Position numbers and translations under genes: made by a program | Part shown: positions 46,223-57,253 of the stretch, piece after piece | Position numbering within the stretch: position 1 is the stretch's first letter | Layout: every line of letters begins with the position of its first letter | Notes under the pieces: model-generated | Seen by the model: only the letters and a program-made list of their open reading frames with translations | Told to the model about the DNA's origin: nothing | The model's database searches: none | Source: an uncultured Bacteroidales bacterium | GTDB lineage: Bacteria; Bacteroidota; Bacteroidia; Bacteroidales; Paludibacteraceae | Reading direction: 5' to 3' | NCBI GenBank assembly: GCA_945921355.1 | Contig: CAMEKM010000002.1 | Span: 1 to 64,000, forward strand | Length of the DNA: 64,000 bases

Positions 46223-47971
46223 TTATTGTATTGTCACTTCAGGCATCAATGCCATAATACGTGGTTTGGCTGCAAACTCACGTACCTTGATCACGAGGCG
46301 TTCCTCTGGTGTAGTGGGGTCAAACATTTTGATAAGTTCCTCAAATGGGTCGGTCTTCTCTGGATAGGTAGCCAATTGATACTCACCCAATTCTGCCAAT
46401 TCCACTGCTTTTGCAATAGCATCATTGATATTACCCAGACTATCCACTAAACCAATCTCCAGTGCATCTTTGCCAAGCCATACTCTACCCTCGCCAATCT
46501 GCTTAATCTCATCTTGCGCCATTCCGCGACCATCAGCACAACGACGAGTAAAGAGGTCATAACCACGCTCTACCATGTTTTGCATAAGAGCAGTCTCTTG
46601 AGGATTCATGCCTCTATAGATAGCATTGACGTTCAAGGCGGAATGTTTGTTGGTGGATACACCATCAATATCCAGACCTATTTTCTCACGGAGTTTGCTG
46701 ATATTAGGTACTGTACCGAAGATACCTATTGAACCAGTCAATGTAGTTGGCTCGGCATAGATATAATCGGCGTTGCAAGAGATATAATAGCCACCCGATG
46801 CAGCATAATCGCCCATAGAAACGACAACAGGAACACCCTTGTCTTGCAACATCTTCATCGCATGCCAAATCTGCTCACTCGCATCTGCACTACCACCAGG
46901 ACTATTGACACGGAAAACTACTGCTTTTACATCGTCGTCCTTATAAATCTTCTTGATGGTTTTCAATATCTTACCTTCCACAATACCATCTGTACCTTCA
47001 TCCGAAATCGCACCTTCTGCATAGAGTACTGCCACTTTGTCCTTCGCCTTATTCTCACTACGCTCTACATTGGTCATCTGGCTGTTAGAGAGTTGCTTAT
47101 AGTCTTTGGTACCTGCATAGGTGCGCAAGATAGAATCCATCTCTTGGATATACACTAATGAGTCCACAAAGTTATAGGTGAGGTATTTCTCTTGTGGTTG
47201 CAGAGACATGCACTCATCGGCATATGCGTGCAATTGCTCCGTAGCGATTTGGCGACTTTGTCCGACTGCCATTTTCATCTCACTCCAGATACCACCCAGA
47301 TATTGCTCGGTTTGTTTGCGGTCAGCCTCTGACATGGAGGTGCGGAAGTATGGCTCAACAGCTGACTTGAATGTGCCGACCTTCAGTATCTGCATCTCAA
47401 TACCGATCTTCTCAAACAAACGAGTATAATACTCTTTTTGTGCGCTCAAGCCGTCCCATGCCAACGAACCCACTGGATTGAAGAACATCTTATCTGCCAC
47501 CGAAGCAATATAGTAGTTGGTCTGCGTGTATGAATCGGAATACGCAATCACAAACTTACCCGACTGCTTGAAATCAAGGAGTGCATCACGAAGTGCCTTA
47601 GCCGAAGCAGGACCGGCAGAAAGCATACCACCTTTTAGATAAATACCCAAAACTTTGTCGTTGTCTTTCGCCAGAGCGATATTGCTCAGCAAGTCATTTA
47701 GTCCTACTGTTGTCATTGATTGACCATACATCTCTGCGAAGAGCGCATCAAAAGGATTCTCTTCTGCCACTTGTTCCACCAACGTTCCGTTCAAGTCAAT
47801 GCGGTAAATGGTGTTTTCCTCCAATACGGTTTTTGGCGTGGACATCATATCGCCCATCATCCAACCTAATAGGAAGCATATTCCAAAATAAACTGCGATA
47901 CCAATAAGGGTCTTGCCTAAGCAACCCATTTTCTTACGAGGTTCTCCCTCTTTTTTTACAAAAATTGCCAT
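46223..47971 (-). CDS. sppA: Signal peptide peptidase SppA, 67K type
   Basis: VVFRVNSPGGSADASEQIWHAM; VVVSMGDYAASGGYYISC. Confidence 0.94.
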   Translation of the reverse strand: MAIFVKKEGEPRKKMGCLGKTLIGIAVYFGICFLLGWMMGDMMSTPKTVLEENTIYRIDLNGTLVEQVAEENPFDALFAEMYGQSMTTVGLNDLLSNIALAKDNDKVLGIYLKGGMLSAGPASAKALRDALLDFKQSGKFVIAYSDSYTQTNYYIASVADKMFFNPVGSLAWDGLSAQKEYYTRLFEKIGIEMQILKVGTFKSAVEPYFRTSMSEADRKQTEQYLGGIWSEMKMAVGQSRQIATEQLHAYADECMSLQPQEKYLTYNFVDSLVYIQEMDSILRTYAGTKDYKQLSNSQMTNVERSENKAKDKVAVLYAEGAISDEGTDGIVEGKILKTIKKIYKDDDVKAVVFRVNSPGGSADASEQIWHAMKMLQDKGVPVVVSMGDYAASGGYYISCNADYIYAEPTTLTGSIGIFGTVPNISKLREKIGLDIDGVSTNKHSALNVNAIYRGMNPQETALMQNMVERGYDLFTRRCADGRGMAQDEIKQIGEGRVWLGKDALEIGLVDSLGNINDAIAKAVELAELGEYQLATYPEKTDPFEELIKMFDPTTPEERLVIKVREFAAKPRIMALMPEVTIQ

Positions 47972-48019
47972 TGTTTTATTATATTTAAAAGTTGATAATC
48001 TCTTAGTATAGCCTTCTCT

Positions 48020-48052
48020 CGTTGCCGTGTCGTTGCCGTGTCGTTGCCGTGT
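48020..48052. repeat. 11-bp x3 perfect tandem repeat (CGTTGCCGTGT)
   Basis: cgttgccgtgt cgttgccgtgt cgttgccgtgt upstream of sppA. Confidence 0.95.
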
Positions 48053-48089
48053 TTATATCGTAATTGACAAGTAACAAACAAGAGATATC

Positions 48090-48710
48090 TTACTTATACA
48101 ACTTAAACGTCTTGCGATGATAGGGCGTAATACCATACTTCCGAATAGCCTCGTAGTGCGCTTTGGTGGGATAGCCCATGTTGGTATCCCAATGATACTG
48201 AGGATATTGCTCATGCAAACGAAGCATATATTCATCACGATAAGTCTTGGCGAGTACGCTTGCTGCCGCTATTGACAAGTACTTTCCATCTCCTTTTACC
48301 ACCGTACGTGCGGGTATCTCCATCACTTCTCCTTCAGGAATATATGGTTTCCACTTATTGCCATCCACGATGATATGCTGAGGTCTAATTGTCAGGCGGT
48401 CTAATGCTCGTTGCATGCCCAATATCGATGCTTTGAGTATGTTAATTTGGTCGATTTCTTCTGCTGTCACTTCCACCACTGCCCACGCCATGGCATATTG
48501 TTCTATCAATGGTCGCAACGTCAATCGCTCTTTCTCAGTCAGTTGCTTGCTATCATTCAGCATCTCCAGCCATTGGCGATGTTCTTCTTTCCCCAACAGT
48601 TGAGGGTCAAATATCACCGCTGCTGCGAACACACTTCCAGCCAATGGTCCTCGCCCAGCTTCATCGCAGCCTGCTTCTATGACATCCTCTATGCAAAATG
48701 CTTTCAACAT
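48090..48710 (-). CDS. rnhB: Ribonuclease HII
   Basis: IEAGCDEAGRGPLAGSVFAAAVIF; ILGMQRAL. Confidence 0.94.
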   Translation of the reverse strand: MLKAFCIEDVIEAGCDEAGRGPLAGSVFAAAVIFDPQLLGKEEHRQWLEMLNDSKQLTEKERLTLRPLIEQYAMAWAVVEVTAEEIDQINILKASILGMQRALDRLTIRPQHIIVDGNKWKPYIPEGEVMEIPARTVVKGDGKYLSIAAASVLAKTYRDEYMLRLHEQYPQYHWDTNMGYPTKAHYEAIRKYGITPYHRKTFKLYK

Positions 48711-48719
48711 TTTCTTCTA

Positions 48720-50954
48720 TTAGAATGGATAACCGATAGCAAAATGGAATGCCATATCATCCGCCCAATTCAGTCCGTTTGGTACAGTACGCCACTGTTT
48801 GCCTGAGCCATCGTAGCGCAAAGCGGGGTCATATAGCTTCACACCAAAGTCCACTCGGAAGATAAAGAAGGAGAAGTCTAATCTTAGTCCCACGCCATAT
48901 GCCAAGGCGATCTGCTTATAGAACTCACTGAAGCGGAAAACGCCATTAGGCTGTGCTTCGTAGTCAAAAATTGTCCATATATTTCCCGCATCAAAGAACG
49001 CAGCCAATTCAATGAACGACCATACTTTTGCGCGATACTCCATATTCAAATTCAAGCGTACATCCCCAGCTTGGTTGTTGAAGTCAATCAACTTGCCATT
49101 ACCCTTATATCCTCCAGGTCCCAATGTACGAGCAGACCAACCACGCACGCTATTGGCGCCCCCTGCAAAATAGCGTTTCTCAAATGGTATCGTCTGCGAA
49201 TTGCCATAAGGCACCGCCACTCCCACATCGGCATGAAAGACTAAGCGCTGCCCTGGGTATAGCAATTGATTGTATGTCACCGCCAAATCGGCTTTCGCAA
49301 ATTGCGAAAACTGCGTATTGAACAGCATATAGTTTCCCGATACCGAATCAATCGCAAACTTACAAGGTTTAGCCAGTCCACGAAGCAGGTTGCCCGCCGT
49401 TTCGATATTGTAATAGATATTCCAATAGGAGCGATGTGGGTTTCGTGCTTGATAGTTCGTATAGTTACCAGAATACCCAATTCCTACGATAAAGTGGTTT
49501 TCATAGGAGTATTTCAATATATTGGTCGATTGCAAGAACTGTTCGCGGAACGCATCGCTTATCCAAGGCAGATAGACATAACTGATATCCACAAATCGGA
49601 ATTGATGATTCAGTCCTATACGTGGTTGTTTGATTTGATATTGTAGCCCTGCTCCAAAGATGCTACGTGTATATTCATCGGGGCGATTTTGGAAGTTATA
49701 GTTCAGATTGACCGCCACGGATGATGGCCATTTCAGTTCGGCAGCTGCTTTGGCTTCTATGGCTCGTCCTCCGTTTTGTCGCCATTCATAGCTCGCTCGT
49801 CCATCCACCGAAAACTCTTCTGCTCCATGAGCCAAGTTGCGACTCACGTACCCCACTCCTGCTGCAATTCCCCAATCTCCTGCCGAATATGTCCCCTCTA
49901 TCTCAGCCGATACAGAATTCAGTTTTCCTCGCGATAATACGATATGGCAATCCAACTCATTGGCAGAAATCTGTTCAAAACTGATATCCACGTATTTGAT
50001 AGGTGCCAATTGATTAAATCGAGTATAAGCCCGCTCCACAGCCCGTTCATTGTACATCGCCCCTGGTTCAATGGGGCAATGTCTCACTAACACTTTATCC
50101 CGAAGCAATTTCTTTCCTACCCATGTGAACACATAGCCATCTGCTGAAGATGTAAACATCTTTTCATTCTCGGGCACTCTGGCAGGGTCGTAGTCTAAAT
50201 GAAAGTGCACATGCGCAATATGGTATTTACGGAATACCTTCTCTTTATATTCCTCACTCTGATGCTGCAAATAGTCTTGTAGTCTCATGGTGACGTCTAT
50301 TTGCTTACGTCCCCTCGTACTATCCGCATCATAGCACAATAGTTCTTGATCAAAATAGAAATACCCTCTTCGGCGCATGGCACTCGCCACTCGCTGTCGT
50401 TCCTGATTCAGCACTTCGGCATCAAACTGGCTGCCGCCTGTTATCAATCGGCGTTGGTTATTGGCAATAGCTGCCAATTCGTTGTGTTCCAACTTCACAT
50501 TGTATTGCCCTATCATATAGGGTTCATTGGCTGTCACGTGGTACACCAAATTGATTTTGCGTTGTTTCACCGTCATGGTGGTATCAATCTCCGCGTTGAA
50601 GTAGCCTTTGTTTTGCATTGCCCGTTGCAATTGTGCCTGACTGGCATCGGTCAGTTCGGAGGAAAAAATCACGGGTGGTTCCCCTATCTTGCGTGCATTT
50701 TTGCTTGTCCATTTGGTGGTATCTTCCGAGGCGGTGTTGTAGATATCCAGTTGTAATTTCCAAAATCCCAGAATCTCCGTATTTTGTTTCTGTTGCACGT
50801 ATTTCATGAGGTCGGAAGGTGGTATATTTTTGTTGTCTTCCACTTTGACTTTGACGTCATTAAGCAGCAGTTGCCCTTGTGGCACAAACTTAGTTGTATT
50901 GCATGATAGCATGCAACACGCATACAATAGCACTACCCATGTTTTCGATGTCAT
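48720..50954 (-). CDS. BamA/TamA-family outer membrane lipoprotein (TamL-like)
   Basis: Lipobox LSCNTTKFVPQGQLLLNDVKV; POTRA-like region; barrel with FFAGGANSVRGW-like motif (YFAGGANSVRGWSARTLGPGGY). Confidence 0.88.
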   Translation of the reverse strand: MTSKTWVVLLYACCMLSCNTTKFVPQGQLLLNDVKVKVEDNKNIPPSDLMKYVQQKQNTEILGFWKLQLDIYNTASEDTTKWTSKNARKIGEPPVIFSSELTDASQAQLQRAMQNKGYFNAEIDTTMTVKQRKINLVYHVTANEPYMIGQYNVKLEHNELAAIANNQRRLITGGSQFDAEVLNQERQRVASAMRRRGYFYFDQELLCYDADSTRGRKQIDVTMRLQDYLQHQSEEYKEKVFRKYHIAHVHFHLDYDPARVPENEKMFTSSADGYVFTWVGKKLLRDKVLVRHCPIEPGAMYNERAVERAYTRFNQLAPIKYVDISFEQISANELDCHIVLSRGKLNSVSAEIEGTYSAGDWGIAAGVGYVSRNLAHGAEEFSVDGRASYEWRQNGGRAIEAKAAAELKWPSSVAVNLNYNFQNRPDEYTRSIFGAGLQYQIKQPRIGLNHQFRFVDISYVYLPWISDAFREQFLQSTNILKYSYENHFIVGIGYSGNYTNYQARNPHRSYWNIYYNIETAGNLLRGLAKPCKFAIDSVSGNYMLFNTQFSQFAKADLAVTYNQLLYPGQRLVFHADVGVAVPYGNSQTIPFEKRYFAGGANSVRGWSARTLGPGGYKGNGKLIDFNNQAGDVRLNLNMEYRAKVWSFIELAAFFDAGNIWTIFDYEAQPNGVFRFSEFYKQIALAYGVGLRLDFSFFIFRVDFGVKLYDPALRYDGSGKQWRTVPNGLNWADDMAFHFAIGYPF

Positions 50955-50998
50955 ATGTCCTTTCCAGATGCTCATAATAAATCCATCTATAAGAAACG

Positions 50999-52036
50999 CT
51001 ACTTTTTCTTCCTTCTCACATAAAAATCCCACACGATACTTCGTTGGGCAATGCCATTATTGTTCATTCTCTCGCTGGTGCGCAATACCGCATATTGCTT
51101 CTTCATCTGATGATACGCCCAACGCGCTTGAAAAACCGCTTTGGCATTCTGTGGTTGTCTCGTCGCCAACATCTGTAATGCCGCCAAATAATCCATAAAG
51201 AAACGCACTATCATCACCCACCATAGACGCGACATTGGTAAATTCTTACGGAGCATCAGCAAGTTGTTTCGGAAATTCAGAAACGTCTTGCGTGGGTTCT
51301 CATACCCCAACGTGCCACCACCAACGTGATAAACGACTGACTGTGGAAGACTAACTATCAACCGTTCAGTATCAACTGCACACTGCCTATGTATCCGCCA
51401 ACAGAGGTCAATCTCCTCTTGGTGTGCAAAGAAATTAGCATCCAATCCGCCCAATTCTTTATATACTCGCGCACGCACGAGCAGGCACGCGCCCGTAGCC
51501 CAAAAAATAGGTGCCACCTCATCGTATTGCCCATGGTCTTCTTCCACGTATGACATCATTCGCCCTCTGCAATACGGATAACCCAACATATCCATCATAC
51601 CGCCTGCTGCGCCTGCATGTTCGAAACGAATAGCCGCCACCTCGCCTTGGTCAAATTGCTGCTTGGAGTGCCACGACAGCACTTTCGGCTGAGCAGCAGC
51701 CACCTCAGCATGCGCATCCATATACTCCAACATACGTTCCAACCAATGAGGCGTCACCTCCACATCCGAATTGAGCAACACCACATACTCGGCATCCACC
51801 TGCTCTATCGCACGATTATACCCTTCGGCAAAACCATAGTTCTCAGCCAACGTTATCAGCCGTACTGGTTGCTCACGCAAATACTTCAGCGAATCGTCTG
51901 TCGAACCATTATCCGCTACCACAATCTCCACATCGGGCAACTGAGTATGCTCCAACACCAATGGCAGAAACCGACGAAGCATAGCTTCACCATTCCAATT
52001 TAATATGACAACAGCGCATCTCAACTTTTGAATCAT
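50999..52036 (-). CDS. Glycosyltransferase family 2
   Basis: VVILNWNGEAMLRRFLP; VEIVVADNGSTDDSLKYL; YVVLLNSDVEVTPHWLE. Confidence 0.93.
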   Translation of the reverse strand: MIQKLRCAVVILNWNGEAMLRRFLPLVLEHTQLPDVEIVVADNGSTDDSLKYLREQPVRLITLAENYGFAEGYNRAIEQVDAEYVVLLNSDVEVTPHWLERMLEYMDAHAEVAAAQPKVLSWHSKQQFDQGEVAAIRFEHAGAAGGMMDMLGYPYCRGRMMSYVEEDHGQYDEVAPIFWATGACLLVRARVYKELGGLDANFFAHQEEIDLCWRIHRQCAVDTERLIVSLPQSVVYHVGGGTLGYENPRKTFLNFRNNLLMLRKNLPMSRLWWVMIVRFFMDYLAALQMLATRQPQNAKAVFQARWAYHQMKKQYAVLRTSERMNNNGIAQRSIVWDFYVRRKKK

Positions 52037-52039
52037 GCA

Positions 52040-53821
52040 TTAAAATCCAAAACTGAAGGCAGCAGAAAAGGTGAAATTCTTGCCTTGATAGTATAGTGGC
52101 ATGTATTTATCCAGATAATGCTGCGCATCGCCTATATCTTCGCTGGGCAGAGCATCTGTCTTTTGATTGTCAAATGCTCGCGCATTGTTGTACTCCAGAG
52201 CCAATGTCAAATACATATTCGGATGCACTTCATAGATGCCATCCAAACGCAGTACATCATTGCGGAAGACGGCGTGGTCGAATGGCTTTTGTGCGATGGT
52301 TTCTGAGATATTATCGCGCAAATAGGCATAGGAATTATACTTCGTATCATTGGTGTAACTCAGCTTCAATAGCATGCCTCTGATTGGTCGGTATGCCAAC
52401 TCTGCATAAATCGACTGCGCATTATCACCCATATAATGACCCATATTATAGGAGTTTGACGTCCATGCCAACGCTTCGATTGAATGGGTATAACATGCTA
52501 TATATGAGCGCATAAACTCACCTTTCAAACTCAACCCACGAATAGGCCAACCCGACCAATTAAAGCCCACCAAATAGGATATCGGATTATTCTCTGGATT
52601 AGATGGTTTGAAACGAGAAAATTTCACCTCATCCAAGAAGAAAGAACCATACAAATGCAAATGCTCCACAGGGCGTACCGACAGCGAAGCAAAAGCTTGT
52701 GAGTTTTGATTTTGAGTACGTATTCCCTTGGTCAGCAAGTGATCAAGCGACTTGTAAAACGCAATCGGTATCAGATATGCTGCCTGTATCGTGCGCTCTG
52801 CGTACACCACCGAATTACCAAACGACAACGACACATACTTCACAGGCGTAAAAGTAAACATATTCGCCGCCATAAACTTATTCATCGGACGATAGTTTCG
52901 CAGTATGCCGTTTTCCGTTTGTTCCTCGTAGTAGTAGGTAGAATCCAACACATTCGACACCAGCCATGCATGGAAATAGTCAAATTGGAACCACTTGCAT
53001 GGTGTCAGTTGCAGCATAATCATCGGCGCGGCAGGGGTACGTTGCGATAGGATATTAGACGCATGATAAGCATCACCCCATTGGATATTCTCCCGCTGAA
53101 TACCGATGCTTCCCCACCACGTATATAAGTTGATTCCGCCCTTCGAATCCGAGAAGTCGCCGCCGTATGTTGCCTCTTTGTATTGCACACCTGCCATTGG
53201 CAACAATGCGGGCTGCTGTCGAGAAGCACCATAATGGATTTGCGCACCGTACATCTTATCGTATTTGCCAGGGTAATCTGCCGTCTTCAGCCAATTGCCA
53301 TTCCACGAATTATCGCGCAAACTACCCCATATACTCAAGTGCTTAGCGATGTCCATTTGCAATTCTGCGCCCCACCAACGTTGCAACAATCCGCCATGGC
53401 GATTCACCGTGATATTCGCACCCAAGATAGGACGCAAACGCATCTTAAACATCGAATTCTTGCTGCGATAACTGAACTGCGGATCTGCCAACGAGAGGTT
53501 GAACGTGCTATGGTCGGTATATTGCACATAGTTGCTCACCATCGTATCGCGTTCCAAAGCAAACTCATTGAGATAGAATGCCAAATCTTTTTGCTGCCGA
53601 CTATTGAGCAGCGAGTCGGCTGCCGCTGCTTCCACCAGCATTGCTGCCACCTGAGCGCGGGTGTACGGACGCACTGCCGTTTGACGCACTACCACACCAT
53701 CGGTCAGCAGTTCGTCCAAAAAATCATACAGTTTTGTCTGCGTAAAAGGGACAGGAATATTCTGCGCCATCATCAACAGCCCACATCCCACCGCAAATAA
53801 TATCGTCACTATCCGCTTCAT
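52040..53821 (-). CDS. Capsule assembly Wzi-like outer membrane protein
   Basis: Signal peptide; LYDFLDELLTDGVVVRQTAVRPYTRAQVAAML; barrel region; adjacent to polysaccharide genes. Confidence 0.7.
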   Translation of the reverse strand: MKRIVTILFAVGCGLLMMAQNIPVPFTQTKLYDFLDELLTDGVVVRQTAVRPYTRAQVAAMLVEAAAADSLLNSRQQKDLAFYLNEFALERDTMVSNYVQYTDHSTFNLSLADPQFSYRSKNSMFKMRLRPILGANITVNRHGGLLQRWWGAELQMDIAKHLSIWGSLRDNSWNGNWLKTADYPGKYDKMYGAQIHYGASRQQPALLPMAGVQYKEATYGGDFSDSKGGINLYTWWGSIGIQRENIQWGDAYHASNILSQRTPAAPMIMLQLTPCKWFQFDYFHAWLVSNVLDSTYYYEEQTENGILRNYRPMNKFMAANMFTFTPVKYVSLSFGNSVVYAERTIQAAYLIPIAFYKSLDHLLTKGIRTQNQNSQAFASLSVRPVEHLHLYGSFFLDEVKFSRFKPSNPENNPISYLVGFNWSGWPIRGLSLKGEFMRSYIACYTHSIEALAWTSNSYNMGHYMGDNAQSIYAELAYRPIRGMLLKLSYTNDTKYNSYAYLRDNISETIAQKPFDHAVFRNDVLRLDGIYEVHPNMYLTLALEYNNARAFDNQKTDALPSEDIGDAQHYLDKYMPLYYQGKNFTFSAAFSFGF

Positions 53822-53830
53822 CTCTTAAGG

Positions 53831-55357
53831 CTAATGGCTTCTCGCCCGTTTAAACACTATCGTATAGAATATTCGCCAAAAATAAATCACATCCGTCACG
53901 AATGTACCCCGCTCTTCACACATCGTCAGGTAACGCATCTCAGATGCCTCTATCTCGTCGAGTGTCTTCGGCATATCCGCATAAAATGGAGGCAACAGTC
54001 CAGGCATATGTTTCACGCGTTTCTCTTGCAACTCATTGCTGTACAACGAGAAATACTGTTTCGATATTGGACGCACGCCCACCAGTTTCATGTCTCCTTT
54101 TATCAAATTGAGCAACATCGGCAACTCGTCCACCCAACACTTGCGCATCCATCTGCCGAGCGTAGTCACACGGATATCGTGGTTGAATTTGCCGCCCTCT
54201 TGCAGCGAATAGCGGTCATAGATATAAGCCTGCAAAAACTCGCTGTAGGGGTGCATCGTGCGGAACTTATACACTTCGAAAACCCTTCCATCCTTACCTA
54301 CTCGTTTCAATTTCACAAAGATACCATACAAACGACGTTCCACTATCTGCGGACGGAACTTACGGCGAGCCACCACATAGTTTAAATCACCCTTCTTGCG
54401 TTCATCGATAATCTCAAAACCACAATAGCACAACCTGCCCAACACTTCTGCCTTACTGAGTACACGGTCCTTGCCCTCGGTAATATCAAAATACAAACGC
54501 GAAGTCATAAACAGTTTCGGCAGCACGCGCTTGTAGCAGAAAAACAACACGTAGTATATCCAGTTAATCACTGGAGGATAACGCTTCAGGATATTGCGTT
54601 TGGTCACCGACTGAGGTTCATAACAGCATATCCAAATACCATTGTCAGGCAACTTATCATTCACCGTGGTAAACAGTTTGTTCACACCACGAATCTGATT
54701 CAGCGGCATGAAGTTCACTATCGCATCAAAGCGATAATTAGGCAATTTCTTGATGTTGTACAAGTCGGCCGAACGCAATGTGAACGTATTGGTGCTGTAG
54801 AGGTCCACATTTTTCTCCACATAGCGCAATACTTTCTCCTCAGCAAACTCCATGATACTCTCTTGCAAGGCTTTCTTATCGCTCTCTGCCAACTGTTCGG
54901 CTGCCCGCAATACTGTCTGTGGAGCGCGCTTGGGTGCTTCCATCGGTGCCTCATCCGCATCCAACGCATAGCGGTACGCGTGCTTCAATATCAAGAACAC
55001 CACCGAGACGCCCAACATCGCCAACCATATCGTCAGCAACACCCATATCGAGAAATTGTCGCCCGCACGCCACCACGAATAGCCGTACATGCAGCCGAAA
55101 GTGAATATCGCTGCCACTAACAATCGGAAGATATCCGTCCCCATCTTCATATACTTAACGGGGATATAGCGATGACAACCATAGCTTGCCACAAGCCATA
55201 TGGCAGAGAAAATCAAGGTATAGACGCTATATTTCTGAAAAGGCACGGTAGTATTGAGCGGAAACCACGCCAATACCACCAACACACTCACCAACAATGC
55301 CACTACATCAGCTACGATATAGCGCACATATGGACGATATATCAATCTCCTTTTCAC
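53831..55357 (-). CDS. Bacterial sugar transferase (polyprenyl glycosylphosphotransferase-like)
   Basis: VYKFRTMHPYSEFLQ; RWMRKCWVDELPMLLNLIKGDMKLVGVRPI. Confidence 0.88.
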   Translation of the reverse strand: MKRRLIYRPYVRYIVADVVALLVSVLVVLAWFPLNTTVPFQKYSVYTLIFSAIWLVASYGCHRYIPVKYMKMGTDIFRLLVAAIFTFGCMYGYSWWRAGDNFSIWVLLTIWLAMLGVSVVFLILKHAYRYALDADEAPMEAPKRAPQTVLRAAEQLAESDKKALQESIMEFAEEKVLRYVEKNVDLYSTNTFTLRSADLYNIKKLPNYRFDAIVNFMPLNQIRGVNKLFTTVNDKLPDNGIWICCYEPQSVTKRNILKRYPPVINWIYYVLFFCYKRVLPKLFMTSRLYFDITEGKDRVLSKAEVLGRLCYCGFEIIDERKKGDLNYVVARRKFRPQIVERRLYGIFVKLKRVGKDGRVFEVYKFRTMHPYSEFLQAYIYDRYSLQEGGKFNHDIRVTTLGRWMRKCWVDELPMLLNLIKGDMKLVGVRPISKQYFSLYSNELQEKRVKHMPGLLPPFYADMPKTLDEIEASEMRYLTMCEERGTFVTDVIYFWRIFYTIVFKRARSH

Positions 55358-55945
55358 CTACTTCTTGCATCGCGCATTCAGCGCATCAATCACTTCGTCA
55401 GTGATATCATATTGCTCGGCTGCCATCAACACGTTATCTTTCGCATTGTTGCTCAGTATCACATGATAGCGACCATCCGCATTATACGCTTCCAAGAAAT
55501 TGGTCAAGGTATCTGCCAACTGCATATTCAGCTTCTGATTCTCCAGCATGATATCTTCAGTCAGTTGGGCTTCCAGCTCTTGCAATTCTTGTTGTTTCTT
55601 CAGCAGACGTTGTTGCTCCTTCTCTGCACGTTCACGGCTCAAAAACGCATTATTCTCCAGTTTACGTTGAAAATCAGCCATCTCGTTTTGCAAGGTACGT
55701 GCTTTCGTATTCAATTTCAAACGGGCATCCTCTTGCTTTTTCATCAAGCGTTCGCTTGCTTCCTGAGCAAACGTATAATTCACCAACAAACTATCCACAT
55801 TCAGATAGGCGATTGGCATCACTTCTGCACTACCCTCAACTACAACTGCTGGAGCCTCAGCTTTCTTAGCAGTAAAACAGATTACAAACAATGCAGCCAC
55901 TGCGGCCACCAGAATTACATTGATTACAATTTGAATTTTATTCAT
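55358..55945 (-). CDS. OmpH/Skp family outer membrane protein
   Basis: IAYLNVDSLLVNYTFAQEASERLMKKQEDARLKLNTKARTLQNE coiled coil. Confidence 0.85.
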   Translation of the reverse strand: MNKIQIVINVILVAAVAALFVICFTAKKAEAPAVVVEGSAEVMPIAYLNVDSLLVNYTFAQEASERLMKKQEDARLKLNTKARTLQNEMADFQRKLENNAFLSRERAEKEQQRLLKKQQELQELEAQLTEDIMLENQKLNMQLADTLTNFLEAYNADGRYHVILSNNAKDNVLMAAEQYDITDEVIDALNARCKK

Positions 55946-55972
55946 ATCTTTTTTGTTTTAATTATTTACCCA

Positions 55973-57217
55973 TTACACCAACTCATGCACCACCAATCCG
56001 CTGCGCAACTTTGGCTCAAACCATGTGGTCTTCGGAGGCATGATATTACCCGTATCAGCTATATCTATCAACTGCTGCATCGTCACAGGATACAATGCCA
56101 ATGCCATCTTCATCTCGCCACTATCCACACGACGGCTCAGCTCTTCCAAACCACGAATACCGCCCACAAAATCAATGCGCTTGTCCGAACGCAAATCCTT
56201 AATGCCAAGCAGTTTATCCAATATCAAGTTCGACGAGATAGTCACATCCAACACGCCTATCGGGTCGTTGTCATCGGCACGACCTGGCTTAGCGGTCAGC
56301 TTATACCAATGACCACCCAAGTAGAGCGCAAACACGTGCAAACCCTCTGGACGATAGACCGAACTACCCTTGTCTTCTACTTCAAAATCGGCTTGCAATG
56401 CCTCCAAGAATTGCTCCTCCGTCATACCATTCAAGTCCTTCACCACACGGTTGTAGTCCATGATATGCAACTGATCATCGGGGAAGCATACTGCCAAAAA
56501 GTAGTTATACTCCTCATCACCACGGTGATTTGGATTTTGCAACTTCTTCTCATGTCCCACCAATGCAGCGGCTGCACTACGATGATGACCATCTGCTATA
56601 TACATCGCTGGCATCGCCGACACAATCTCCGTGATACGAGCGATATCTTGCTCATCACGAATCACCCAAAATGTATGACCAAAACCATCCAAATCCGACA
56701 CAAAGTCATACTCTGGCTCACCCGATGCCACACGTGCTACTATGCCATCCAACTCCGCATGATGAGGGTATGCAAAGAACACGGGCTCCACGTTCGCATT
56801 GTTCACACGCACATGCTTCATACGGTCTTCTTCCTTGTCACGACGAGTGAGCTCATGCTTCTTGATGCGACCCTCCATATAGTCTTCCACCCATGCTGCC
56901 ACCACCAAACCATACTGCGTGCGACCGTCCATCGTCTGCGCATACACGTAGTAGTGCGCTTGCTCGTCTTGCACCAACCAACCTTTCTCACGAAACTTAT
57001 CAAACTGCTCGCGAGCCGCTTGATATACACGCTCATCATGTTCATCGGTACCCTCTGGAAAATTAATCTCTGGCTTGATGATATGATATAGCGACATCTC
57101 ATTACCTGCCGCTTCTGCACGTGCCTCTTCCGAGTTCAGCACATCATACGGACGACTACTCACTTGTTTCGCCAACGCCCTCGGCGGACGAATACCACGA
57201 AATGGTTTTATCTTCAT
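55973..57217 (-). CDS. DUF1015 domain-containing protein
   Basis: IKPFRGIRPPRALAKQVSSRPYDVLNSEEARAEA; MYIADGHHRSAAA. Confidence 0.92.
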   Translation of the reverse strand: MKIKPFRGIRPPRALAKQVSSRPYDVLNSEEARAEAAGNEMSLYHIIKPEINFPEGTDEHDERVYQAAREQFDKFREKGWLVQDEQAHYYVYAQTMDGRTQYGLVVAAWVEDYMEGRIKKHELTRRDKEEDRMKHVRVNNANVEPVFFAYPHHAELDGIVARVASGEPEYDFVSDLDGFGHTFWVIRDEQDIARITEIVSAMPAMYIADGHHRSAAAALVGHEKKLQNPNHRGDEEYNYFLAVCFPDDQLHIMDYNRVVKDLNGMTEEQFLEALQADFEVEDKGSSVYRPEGLHVFALYLGGHWYKLTAKPGRADDNDPIGVLDVTISSNLILDKLLGIKDLRSDKRIDFVGGIRGLEELSRRVDSGEMKMALALYPVTMQQLIDIADTGNIMPPKTTWFEPKLRSGLVVHELV

Positions 57218-57253
57218 AATTCTCTAAACACTAAACACTAGACACTAAACACA

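Noticed and set aside
51617-52003. 128-aa plus-strand ORF
   Set aside because: Antisense to the GT2 glycosyltransferase; no signatures
55172-57091. 639-aa plus-strand ORF
   Set aside because: Antisense to ompH-like and DUF1015 genes, which have clear family signatures; composition (H/Q/L-rich) fits a shadow ORF with a few stop-free codons on the opposite strand
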